In this document: positions 1 through 6,837 of the stretch, one piece after another
Numbering within the stretch: position 1 is the stretch's first letter
Layout of the letters: each line of letters opens with the position of its first letter
Assembly: GCA_963923035.1 (NCBI GenBank)
Contig: CAWUKT010000116.1
Span: 1 to 17,737 of the forward strand
DNA length: 17,737 nucleotides
Direction of reading: 5' to 3'
Source: CAWUKT01 sp963923035
GTDB taxonomy: Bacteria; Bacteroidota; Bacteroidia; J057; JADKCL01
Notes under the pieces: generated by a model
Databases searched by the model: none
Told to the model about the DNA's origin: nothing
The model's input: only the letters and a program-made list of their open reading frames with translations
Translations under genes and position numbers: made by a program

Positions 1-105
1 CGGGAATCGGAGTGCTGGACCCGGCCATCCGAGTCCACGACTCGGGAATCGGAGTTCGGAACCCGGCCATCCGAGTCCACGACTCGGCCACCGGAGTCGG
101 GAACC
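1..105. repeat. 42-bp tandem repeat with internal hairpins
   Basis: Two full units lie at 1-42 and 43-84 and differ only in a short stretch around positions 14-19 of the unit. A degenerate third copy begins at 85. Each unit ends in a perfect 7-bp inverted repeat with a 3-nt loop (CCGAGTC-CAC-GACTCGG, at 29-45 and 71-87). The period is 14 codons, so several frames stay open. One frame runs from the window edge to a TAG at 142-144 and would encode a Ser/Thr/Glu/Arg-rich 14-residue repeat. It could be the tail of a gene cut by the window edge or a non-coding minisatellite; the sequence alone does not decide. Confidence 0.85.
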
Positions 106-146
106 ACGGCAGCCCAGTCACGCCGACTGCAAAGTGATTTTTAGTT

Positions 147-154
147 TATTTTTG
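147..154 (+). promoter_or_regulatory. -7 box (TAnnTTTG) before the Crp-type regulator
   Basis: TATTTTTG matches the Bacteroidota -7 consensus TAnnTTTG exactly and lies 23 nt before the ATG at 178. No recognisable TTTG -33 box lies 19 nt upstream, so an activator may be needed or the site may be weak. The arms AAGTG (132-136) and CACTT (160-164) flank the box and could be an operator, but they are short. Transcription from here would start near 160, which argues against the TTG at 163 as the translation start. Confidence 0.45.
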
Positions 155-177
155 CCGAACACTTGAATCGGATCACC

Positions 178-753
178 ATGAGTCAGCCTTTACGGGATTA
201 CCTCGGCACCTTCCAGTTTCTACAGAAGGACGAAATCGAAGCATTTCTCGAGCTTGTCACCCCACTGAAATTGCAGAAGGGGGATTTCTTCATCCAGGAC
301 GGCAGGACGAGCCGGCACATCGCCTTCATCAATGCGGGAGTTTTCCGGACCTTCTACTACTCTTCCGGGGATGAAGAAGTGACCTATTGCTTCACATTTA
401 AAAACACCCTCATCACCGCTTATACTTCCTGGATTTTACAGCAACCCACCAATGAAAACATCGAAGCCCTGACCGACATGGACCTGTTGCTGATCTCCAA
501 AGACAGTGTCGATGCCTTGGAAAGCCGTTTCCCCAATTGGATCACCTTCTTCAAGCAGATCGCCGAGCGCGAATACATGGGCCTGGAACGCAGGATATTT
601 ATGCTTCAGCGGGAATCGGCCGAGAATCGGTACCAAGACCTGTTGACCAACCACCCGGAATACCTCAATACCATCCCGCTGCAATACCTCGCCTCTTATT
701 TGGGGGTGACCCAGCGGCACCTGAGCCGAATCCGAAAGAAGTTGGTCTTTTAG
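178..753 (+). CDS. Crp/Fnr-family transcriptional regulator
   Basis: A 191-residue cytoplasmic DNA-binding regulator. Residues about 15-115 form the cyclic-nucleotide-binding-type beta roll (LQKGDFFIQDG, then INAGVFRTFYY). Residues about 120-150 fit the dimerisation helix, and 165-190 a C-terminal helix-turn-helix (YLASYLGVTQRHLSRIRKKL). The classical cAMP phosphate-binding motif of E. coli Crp is not visible, as is common in Bacteroidota members of the family, so the ligand is unknown and cAMP should not be assumed. A TTG at 163 would add five residues. ATG 178 is preferred because of the upstream -7 box and the better family start. The gene sits 64 nt before a haloalkane dehalogenase on the same strand, so it probably controls that operon (inference). 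The family assignment is secure; the target is not. Confidence 0.88.
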   Translation: MSQPLRDYLGTFQFLQKDEIEAFLELVTPLKLQKGDFFIQDGRTSRHIAFINAGVFRTFYYSSGDEEVTYCFTFKNTLITAYTSWILQQPTNENIEALTDMDLLLISKDSVDALESRFPNWITFFKQIAEREYMGLERRIFMLQRESAENRYQDLLTNHPEYLNTIPLQYLASYLGVTQRHLSRIRKKLVF

Positions 754-763
754 ACAAATGTCC

Positions 764-794
764 TGTGGGGAGGAGGGCAGGTCCGATAGCTTTG
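764..794 (+). promoter_or_regulatory. Probable promoter of the dehalogenase operon
   Basis: TGTG at 764-767 (three of four bases of the -33 TTTG box), a 19-nt spacer, and TAGCTTTG at 787-794 (perfect TAnnTTTG) match the known Bacteroidota promoter pattern. The -7 box is 23 nt before the ATG at 818, the same spacing as the box before the neighbouring regulator. This suggests the dehalogenase genes can be transcribed separately from the regulator. Confidence 0.5.
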
Positions 795-817
795 CATCAC
801 AATCAAAAATCAATACG

Positions 818-1726
818 ATGATGACAAGTTTAAGGACTCCCGATGAGCGCTTCGCCCATCTCCAGAACTACGGCTTTGCCCCCAATTATATCGAGGATTT
901 GGAAGGATATGAAGGATTGCGGGCCCATTACCTCGATGAGGGAAGTGCGGATGCGGGAGAGATTTTTCTGTGCCTCCACGGGGAGCCCAGTTGGAGCTAC
1001 CTGTACCGGGAAATGATCTCCGTCTTTACTGAGAATGGCCATCGTGCCGTAGCTCCAGACCTGCTGGGATTCGGAAAATCCGACAAACCAGTCGATGAAG
1101 ACACCTATACCTTTCACTTTCACCGCAACTTCCTGCTCCGGTTTATTGAGAGGTTGGACCTGAACAATATTACCCTGGTCTGTCAGGATTGGGGTGGTTT
1201 GTTGGGACTCACTCTCCCCATGGAAATGCCGGAGCGGTTCAAGCGGCTGATCATCATGAACACCGCCCTGATCAATGGCCGTCCGGCCGGGCCAGTATTT
1301 GCGGAATGGGAACGGGAAATTCGCGAGCCGGCCGATGTCGATTTGGTCAAGATCTTCAAACAGCACGCCCCTGGCATCTCAGATGAGGATGCCCAGGCCT
1401 ATGCGGCTCCCTTCCCGGATGCCACCTACAAGGCCGGCGTGAGAAAGTTCCCGCAATTGGTGGCGCAAGAACCGCACCTGGAAGGCGTGGCGACCTCCCT
1501 GAAAGCCGCCCAATTCTGGAAGACGGAGTGGGAAGGCGAGAGCTTCATGGCCGTCGGTACCCAGGACCAAATGTTGGGATTGCCGGTGATGACCCACATG
1601 CAGGCCCTGATCCGCAATTGCCCCGACCCCTTCCTGGTCCCCGAAGGAGGCCATTTTGTCCAGGAAGCCGCCGGCCCCGTCATTGCCCGCAAGGCACTGG
1701 AACGGTTTGGTCTGATCAACCATTAA
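818..1726 (+). CDS. Haloalkane dehalogenase, subfamily I (DhlA-like)
   Basis: A 302-residue alpha/beta hydrolase that would split carbon-halogen bonds hydrolytically, giving an alcohol and halide in the cytoplasm. It resembles Xanthobacter DhlA nearly end to end. The N-terminus (LRTPDERF, then GLRAHYLDEG) and the oxyanion segment HGEP (54-57) are kept. The nucleophile is D124 in QDWGG, with the adjacent W125 serving as a halide contact. The catalytic acid is D250 in GTQDQMLG, as expected for subfamily I, and the base is H279 in GGHFVQE. W164 in the cap may replace the second halide-binding Trp (DhlA W175). The cap appears about ten residues shorter than in DhlA, which may alter substrate range. 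An ATG at 758 would add 20 unrelated residues; ATG 818 fits the family and the upstream promoter. Substrate is unknown. A SnoaL-like gene follows after 10 nt. Confidence 0.9.
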   Translation: MMTSLRTPDERFAHLQNYGFAPNYIEDLEGYEGLRAHYLDEGSADAGEIFLCLHGEPSWSYLYREMISVFTENGHRAVAPDLLGFGKSDKPVDEDTYTFHFHRNFLLRFIERLDLNNITLVCQDWGGLLGLTLPMEMPERFKRLIIMNTALINGRPAGPVFAEWEREIREPADVDLVKIFKQHAPGISDEDAQAYAAPFPDATYKAGVRKFPQLVAQEPHLEGVATSLKAAQFWKTEWEGESFMAVGTQDQMLGLPVMTHMQALIRNCPDPFLVPEGGHFVQEAAGPVIARKALERFGLINH

Positions 1727-1736
1727 TCCCTTTCCC

Positions 1737-2138
1737 ATGGAAACATATCAATCTACCGAGGCAATGCTGAACGCGTTTCAGCAGGCCTGGTCCAGCCAGG
1801 ACATCGAGTCCATCACTGCTTTTTTCGCGGAGGACCTCCAATTTGAGGACATCCCGATCGGACTGCACGCCACCAACAAGGACGAACTCCGCGAGATTCT
1901 GGACAAAACCTTTTGTAGCGTACCCGATTTCAAGATGGAAATCCTGGAGCATTATGCAGGCGAGGGCTTTGTGGTGACCAAGTGGAGACAAACCGGCACC
2001 ATGACCGCCAACGAATACGGACTCAACCTGGATCAATTTCCCTACGCAACCCTCACCACCTGCATCATTCGACTGAATGCCCAAGGACGGATCACCTCGG
2101 TCTCCGATAACTGGGATACGAGTCCATTTTATCAATAG
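1737..2138 (+). CDS. SnoaL/NTF2-like domain protein
   Basis: A 133-residue single-domain protein with the cone-shaped alpha+beta NTF2/SnoaL pattern: an N-terminal helix (MLNAFQQAWSSQDIESITAFF), the conserved AEDLQFED turn into the sheet, and C-terminal strands ending in SDNWDTSPFY. Family members include polyketide cyclases, epoxide-hydrolase-like enzymes and many small-molecule-binding proteins of unknown role. I see no residue set that fixes a reaction. It begins 10 nt after the dehalogenase and 20 nt before a flavodoxin-fold oxidoreductase, so all three are probably on one mRNA and may act on the same compound (inference). No signal peptide is seen, so it should be cytoplasmic. Confidence 0.8.
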   Translation: METYQSTEAMLNAFQQAWSSQDIESITAFFAEDLQFEDIPIGLHATNKDELREILDKTFCSVPDFKMEILEHYAGEGFVVTKWRQTGTMTANEYGLNLDQFPYATLTTCIIRLNAQGRITSVSDNWDTSPFYQ

Positions 2139-2158
2139 AACTCCCTCATCCATTTTTC

Positions 2159-2749
2159 ATGAAGATATTGCACCTGGTGTTTCACCCTGATTTGAGTAAG
2201 TCTCGGGTGAACCGGATTTGGAAGGAACAACTGCTGGAAAGCGGCAAGATCGCGACCTCCCGGGACCTGTACGGGGAATACCCGGACTTCAACATTGATG
2301 TGAAGCGGGAGCAGGAACTCCTGCTGGCCCACGACCGGATCGTGATCCAATTTCCGCTGTACTGGTACTCGATGACCCCACTGCTCAAGCAGTGGCTGGA
2401 CGATGTGCTGGAATACGGGTTTGCGTACGGCCGAACGGGGGACAAATTGAAGGGCAAGGACCTGCAATTGATGGTCTCGGTGGGCGGTCAGGAAAAATAC
2501 TACCAGGGTTTCGACATGTATTGCACCCTCCACGACCTCCTGCGGCCCTTTCAATTGACCGCGAACCTGGCCCAGATGAATTATGGGATGCCGGTCTGGA
2601 TGTACCGGGCCGACCAGGCTTCCGAAGCCACCATCCGGGAGCACGGCCAGCAATGGGTGAACCTCATCGACGACCCCCGCCGCTCAGATGGCCGGTCCTT
2701 TATCATCAGCTCGCCCGATACGACCTTGGAATCCGTGTCCAAGGGGTAA
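2159..2749 (+). CDS. NAD(P)H-dependent flavodoxin-fold oxidoreductase (MdaB/KefF type)
   Basis: A 196-residue quinone-reductase-like flavoprotein. The N-terminal strand (MKILHLVFHP) leads to the FMN/FAD phosphate-binding loop (DLSKSRVNR). Residues 65-91 contain the family signature around FPLYWYSMTPLLKQWLD and YGFAYG, and VSVGG follows near 106-110. Relatives transfer two electrons from NAD(P)H to quinones or similar electrophiles (MdaB), or regulate potassium efflux (KefF). No kefC-like antiporter is adjacent, so a detoxifying reductase is more likely than a KefF role. It is the last gene of the apparent dehalogenase operon. It converges on an AlkD-type gene with 120 nt between them, where I see no clear terminator. 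The family is secure; the physiological substrate is unknown. Confidence 0.85.
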   Translation: MKILHLVFHPDLSKSRVNRIWKEQLLESGKIATSRDLYGEYPDFNIDVKREQELLLAHDRIVIQFPLYWYSMTPLLKQWLDDVLEYGFAYGRTGDKLKGKDLQLMVSVGGQEKYYQGFDMYCTLHDLLRPFQLTANLAQMNYGMPVWMYRADQASEATIREHGQQWVNLIDDPRRSDGRSFIISSPDTTLESVSKG

Positions 2750-2869
2750 TCCGCTGGCCGGATAGATCCCCGAACATGTTGGGAGGGAGTGCTTGGCGGG
2801 TGGGGAATAGAAGCCCGGAACCCGAGCTAGGGGAGGAGGGGAACAAATGAAACAAATGGGAAAGGAGAT

Positions 2870-3574
2870 TTACTTCTTCTTCTGCCTCCGTTCCGCCTGT
2901 TTCCTCAACCTTTCCTGCACGGCTTCTCCCTCCAATTCCCGCAGGGCATCCATTCCTGTCCAGCGGGCCGCTTTGCAGTCCATGGCGACCAGTTCCCGGC
3001 TGACCTCAATCGCGATGGGATTGAGCGTGAGGCTTCTTTTGCCCAGGGTCCGGAGCAGCCAGTTATTCGCCTTCTTGACGAAGTTGCGGTCGTCGCAGGC
3101 GTAGGTGCGGACTTCCTCGAAGAAGGGAAGCAGCGTCTCGTCGGGGCGCTTTTTGTGGTGGATGGTAATGGCAATCATCAGAACCAGACCCGCCCGTCGC
3201 TCCATCTCAGGCTCCCGGCGGGCCCACTCAAAGGCCAGGTCCCAGGCATTGGGGTGGCGTTGGTAAACCCGCCCGCAGGCTTGGTCGACCAGGTCCCAGC
3301 TGTAACTTTCCCGGACCCATTTCTCCAGTTCCTCCCGCTCCATCGTTTTCCCTTCCCCCAACAAGATCGCCATCAGTTTCATTTCGTGTTCCGGCTCGTT
3401 CCAGGCTTGCGCGGACAGCGCCGGCTGCTTGCCCAATTCCTTGGCCAGGGCCTTGAGGAGCGGGGTCCGGATGCCGAGGGCGGTGCTGTTGTCGATGCCG
3501 AAATGGCCGATCCTGTCGGCGAAGCCAGGTTCAACCAGTTCGAGGAGGCGTTGTCGGAGTTGGGGAATGTCCAT
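2870..3574 (-). CDS. DNA alkylation repair protein (AlkD-like glycosylase)
   Basis: A 234-residue protein of the all-helical HEAT-like AlkD family, which removes alkylated purines such as N3- and N7-alkyl adducts from DNA. The active-site pattern is present: W93 and D97 in SWDLVDQ correspond to the catalytic Trp/Asp pair of Bacillus cereus AlkD (W109 and D113). W172 in NNWLLR fits the third aromatic (W187). The segment GIRTPLLKALAKELG (34-48) is typical of the family's first repeats. The tail is strongly basic (RKQAERRQKKK). The open frame extends upstream to 3706, but the extra 44 residues do not look like the family, so ATG 3574 is chosen. It is divergent from the TonB receptor and appears monocistronic. 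Its closeness to a dehalogenase (alkyl halides alkylate DNA) may be chance. Confidence 0.9.
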   Translation of the reverse strand: MDIPQLRQRLLELVEPGFADRIGHFGIDNSTALGIRTPLLKALAKELGKQPALSAQAWNEPEHEMKLMAILLGEGKTMEREELEKWVRESYSWDLVDQACGRVYQRHPNAWDLAFEWARREPEMERRAGLVLMIAITIHHKKRPDETLLPFFEEVRTYACDDRNFVKKANNWLLRTLGKRSLTLNPIAIEVSRELVAMDCKAARWTGMDALRELEGEAVQERLRKQAERRQKKK

Positions 3575-3878
3575 AGGGCAGGTTTGGGAGACCTTAATAT
3601 ATGGTGTCGGCAGCAGAAGGAAAAAGGGCAATGGGAAAAGGTTGCGTCTGTTGAAGGCTTCTGAGGCGTTCCGTGAACGGAATTTGAACGGCAAAAGGCT
3701 CCTCAAGGACCAGATAACATCGCTTTAATAAGTCGTTCAGGTTCTGTCAGGATATGCCGGAGGTGAGGGGGAAAAGGTTCTAGTTTTCTTCAAATCCAAT
3801 TCAATCTTAGAACATTTGGCCTGACTAGCTTGCGGCATTGAAGAGTGAATTAAATCAATTACAGTATTCCAAACTTCT
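3575..3878. other. Divergent intergenic region between alkD-like and TonB-receptor genes
   Basis: The 304-nt space must hold promoters for both flanking genes. I find only partial -7 matches (TAGTTTTC at 3781-3788 and TAGCTTGC at 3826-3833) and neither has a TTTG at the right distance. A 15-base word at 3619-3633 (GGAAAAAGGGCAATG) recurs exactly at 15998-16012 in another intergenic gap. No RNA gene or small coding region is recognised. Confidence 0.5.
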
Positions 3879-6716
3879 ATGAAGACGATGAAACAGATTG
3901 CTATGCTTCTCCTCTTTGCCTTCTTTGGCGCTGGCGCGGTGCTGGCCCAGGGAACGGTAACGGGAACCATTCTGGATTCAGAAACCGGTGAAGGCCTGGA
4001 AGGCGCCACCGTACTTCTGGAAGGTACCAGCCGTGGTGCCTTTACTGATTACGCCGGTGGATTTGAGTTCTCCGCTCCGGAAGGCTCTTATACGTTGGTG
4101 GTTCGGTACATCGGATACGCTTCCTTCGAACAGGAAATTCAAGTGTCCGGCACCACTGACCTGGGTACGCTCAAGCTCCAGAACAATGACATCGGTGTCG
4201 ATGGGGTCGAGATCCTCGCCTCGCTGGCCCAGGATCGGAAGACTCCGGTAGCTGTGTCCAGCATCGATGCCCGGACCATTGAAGAAAAACTGTCCAATAA
4301 AGAATTTCCCCAGATCCTCCAGTCCACGCCGTCCATCTACACCACCCGTTCCGGTGGTGGCTTCGGTGATGCCCGCATCAACGTGCGGGGCTTTGACCAG
4401 CGCAATACCGCGGTTTTGATCAACGGTATTCCGGTCAACGACATGGAAAACGGCTGGGTCTACTGGTCCAACTGGGCCGGTCTGGCCGACGTGACCCGGA
4501 CCATCCAGATCCAGCGGGGCCTCGGTGCCTCCAAGCTCGCCATCAACTCAGTTGGTGGTACCATCAACATCGTGACCAAAGCGACCGACATGGAAGCGGG
4601 GGCAACTGCCCGCTACGCCATCGGTAACGACGGCTACATGAAGTTCGGTGGAACGGTTTCCACCGGCCGCCTCGACAATGGCTTCGCCATCACTGTCAGC
4701 GGTTCCCGTACCGTAGGAAACGGCTACGTGGATGCTACCTGGATCGACGCTTACAACTACTTTGCTTCGGTTGCCAAGGACTTCGGCGACAAGCACCAGT
4801 TGGTCTTCACCGCCATCGGCGCTCCCCAGCGTCACGGCCAGCGGACCTTCCGGGAAGGCCTGACCACCTACGTCCCTTATGCGGACACCACCCAGAGCTA
4901 CGACGATTACATCGGCGGTCTGACCACAGCTGACGTCGACGAGCGCATGGACGGTGACGGCTTCCAGTACTCTGCTTCCGGTAATATCCGTTACAACTCC
5001 GACTGGGGTCTCCGCGGCGGCGACATCTTCAGCATCCGTGAGAACTTTTACCACAAGCCTCAGCTGGCCCTGAACCACTACTGGACCCTCAACGAAGACG
5101 TGAGCATCAAGACCTCTGGTTACTACTCCATCGGTCGCGGTGGTGGCACCGGCGACCGGGGCAGCATTGGCGGCCTGGGTACCTGGGGCTACCGGGACCA
5201 AAACGGCATCATCCAGGTCGACCGCATCATGGCCTGGAACCAGGGCGCTGACAACCTCGAAGGTTTCCCTGCCCAAGGCAACCAGGTGGTACCGGCTTCC
5301 GGTCTCCCCGGCGATCAGGCTGGCTTCGTCGCTACCGAGCGCAACGGCCTCGTGAAGCGTGCTTCCATGAACGAGCACAACTGGCTCGGCGTCCTCTCCA
5401 CCGCCAACATCGGCCTGAGCGAGAACATCGACCTGACTGCTGGTATCGACCTGCGCCGCTACGTCGGCCTCCACTACCGCCGCCTCGACGACCTGATGGG
5501 CAACGATTACTGGTTGGATCCCCGTGATGTCAACCAGCAAAGTGTCCGCATCGACGCCAACGGCGATGGTGTGATCGACAGCCGCGAAGAAGGCTTCCTG
5601 AACAACCACACGGGTCGCGCGACTTCTCAGAACCAAAAGATCAACTACGACAACGACGGTGTCGTCGGATGGCAGGGTGCCTTTGCCCAGGTAGAAGTCA
5701 CTCCCTTTGACGATTTCAACTTCTTCGTCGCTGCTTCCGGTTCGAATACCTCCTACAAGCGGATTGACCGCTTCAACTACCTGGCTGGAACCACCTCCAC
5801 CGACACCACCTTCGGTGAGACTTCCAAGACCTTCAACATCTTCGGCTACAATGCCAAGGCAGGTGCCAACTACAACCTGAACAACTACCACAACGTTTAC
5901 TTCAACACGGGCTATTACAGCCGTGCCCCCATCTTTGACGCGATTTTCCCCTTCTTCACCAACGAGCCCAGCCTCGACGCCAACGGCGACATCACGCCGA
6001 ATGAGAAGACCTTCGCCGTTGAATTGGGCTACGGTCTCCGTACCGAGATGGTCAGCGCGAACGTAAACCTGTACCGCACCTCCTGGATTGACAAGACCTT
6101 CTTCCGTCGCTATACCAGCACGACCACGGGTCTGGACTTTACCGCCAACCTCACCGGCCTCAACGCCATCCACCAGGGGATCGAGATTGACGGTGCCATC
6201 AAGCCGGTCAGTGGCCTGACCATCCGCGCCATGCTCTCCATCGGTGACTGGCAGTGGGTCAATAACGTGAACGCCATCATCTCCGACGAAAACGACGTTG
6301 TCCTCGACACCGTGACCACCTACACCGCTGGCCTCAAGGTTGGCGATGCTGCTCAGACCACTGGTTCTATCGGTATCGACTACGAACTGCCCTTCGGTCT
6401 GAAACTGTTTGCTACGGGTAACTACGCTGGCAACCTCTACGCTCAGTTTGATCCCGAGTCCCGGACTAGCCCCGACGACGCTGGCGTTCAGGCGTATGAA
6501 CTGCCTTCTTTCTTTGTTGTTGATGCCGGTGCATTCTACAACTGGAGCCTTGAAAAGCTCGACATTGGATTCAACCTGAATGTCAACAACGTCTTCGATG
6601 AACTCTACGTTCAGGAAGCGAATGACAACCCGACGGCGAACGATCTTTCTGACCTGAGTGGCTTCTTCGGCTTTGGCCGGACCTGGTCCCTCGGTGTGGT
6701 CTTCCGTTACCGTTAA
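3879..6716 (+). CDS. TonB-dependent outer-membrane receptor with CarboxypepD_reg-like domain
   Basis: A 945-residue outer-membrane transporter. Residues 1-23 are a signal peptide (basic start, hydrophobic LLLFAFFGAGAVLAQ). Residues 25-95 form the carboxypeptidase-regulatory-like beta domain (TVTGTILDSETGEGLEGATV, then YIGYASFEQEI). A candidate TonB-box region lies near 108-125, and the plug spans about 122-234 (INVRGFDQRN, LINGIPVNDMENG, SVGGTINIVTK). The rest is the beta barrel, ending in an aromatic C-terminal strand (WSLGVVFRYR). No SusD-like lipoprotein follows, so it is not a typical SusC/D glycan system; a siderophore, cofactor or peptide ligand is possible. A perfect EF-hand-like loop lies at residues 559-570. 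Codons are biased to C-ending forms, suggesting high expression. ATG 3888 is an alternative start. A terminator follows directly, so it appears monocistronic. Confidence 0.93.
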   Translation: MKTMKQIAMLLLFAFFGAGAVLAQGTVTGTILDSETGEGLEGATVLLEGTSRGAFTDYAGGFEFSAPEGSYTLVVRYIGYASFEQEIQVSGTTDLGTLKLQNNDIGVDGVEILASLAQDRKTPVAVSSIDARTIEEKLSNKEFPQILQSTPSIYTTRSGGGFGDARINVRGFDQRNTAVLINGIPVNDMENGWVYWSNWAGLADVTRTIQIQRGLGASKLAINSVGGTINIVTKATDMEAGATARYAIGNDGYMKFGGTVSTGRLDNGFAITVSGSRTVGNGYVDATWIDAYNYFASVAKDFGDKHQLVFTAIGAPQRHGQRTFREGLTTYVPYADTTQSYDDYIGGLTTADVDERMDGDGFQYSASGNIRYNSDWGLRGGDIFSIRENFYHKPQLALNHYWTLNEDVSIKTSGYYSIGRGGGTGDRGSIGGLGTWGYRDQNGIIQVDRIMAWNQGADNLEGFPAQGNQVVPASGLPGDQAGFVATERNGLVKRASMNEHNWLGVLSTANIGLSENIDLTAGIDLRRYVGLHYRRLDDLMGNDYWLDPRDVNQQSVRIDANGDGVIDSREEGFLNNHTGRATSQNQKINYDNDGVVGWQGAFAQVEVTPFDDFNFFVAASGSNTSYKRIDRFNYLAGTTSTDTTFGETSKTFNIFGYNAKAGANYNLNNYHNVYFNTGYYSRAPIFDAIFPFFTNEPSLDANGDITPNEKTFAVELGYGLRTEMVSANVNLYRTSWIDKTFFRRYTSTTTGLDFTANLTGLNAIHQGIEIDGAIKPVSGLTIRAMLSIGDWQWVNNVNAIISDENDVVLDTVTTYTAGLKVGDAAQTTGSIGIDYELPFGLKLFATGNYAGNLYAQFDPESRTSPDDAGVQAYELPSFFVVDAGAFYNWSLEKLDIGFNLNVNNVFDELYVQEANDNPTANDLSDLSGFFGFGRTWSLGVVFRYR

Positions 6717-6736
6717 GAATTTACAACCGCCCTTTC

Positions 6737-6769
6737 AATCGCGGCCTCTCCGGAGGTCGCGATTTTTTT
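6737..6769 (+). terminator. Rho-independent terminator of the TonB-receptor gene
   Basis: A GC-rich stem pairs 6737-6748 with 6753-6764 (AATCGCG...CGCGATT arms, one G-T wobble) around the loop TCCG, and a run of seven T follows at 6763-6769. It lies 20 nt after the receptor stop codon and should isolate the receptor from the aminotransferase. Confidence 0.9.
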
Positions 6770-6837
6770 GTGGTGGATAATGGGTCGGGGCGAATTGGAG
6801 GTGTGGTCTTTCGGGAAAAGCAGTAAATTACCCCCGA

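Noticed and set aside
1..105. CRISPR array
   Set aside because: The 42-bp units are contiguous with no unique spacers between repeats, and no cas gene is nearby.
758..817. N-terminal extension of the dehalogenase from ATG 758
   Set aside because: The 20 extra residues do not resemble the family, and the -7 box TAGCTTTG lies within this stretch.
2159..2749. KefF regulator of potassium efflux
   Set aside because: The fold fits, but no KefC-type antiporter is adjacent and the gene lies in a dehalogenase operon, so a general quinone-type reductase is the safer call.
4548..6173. 541-codon open frame on the minus strand inside the TonB-receptor gene
   Set aside because: It lies wholly opposite a clear receptor. 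Its Val/Asp/Gly-rich translation is the shadow of C-ending codons, which avoid antisense stops. No domain is visible.
3879..6716. SusC-type glycan importer
   Set aside because: No SusD-like lipoprotein gene follows, and a terminator comes directly after the receptor.
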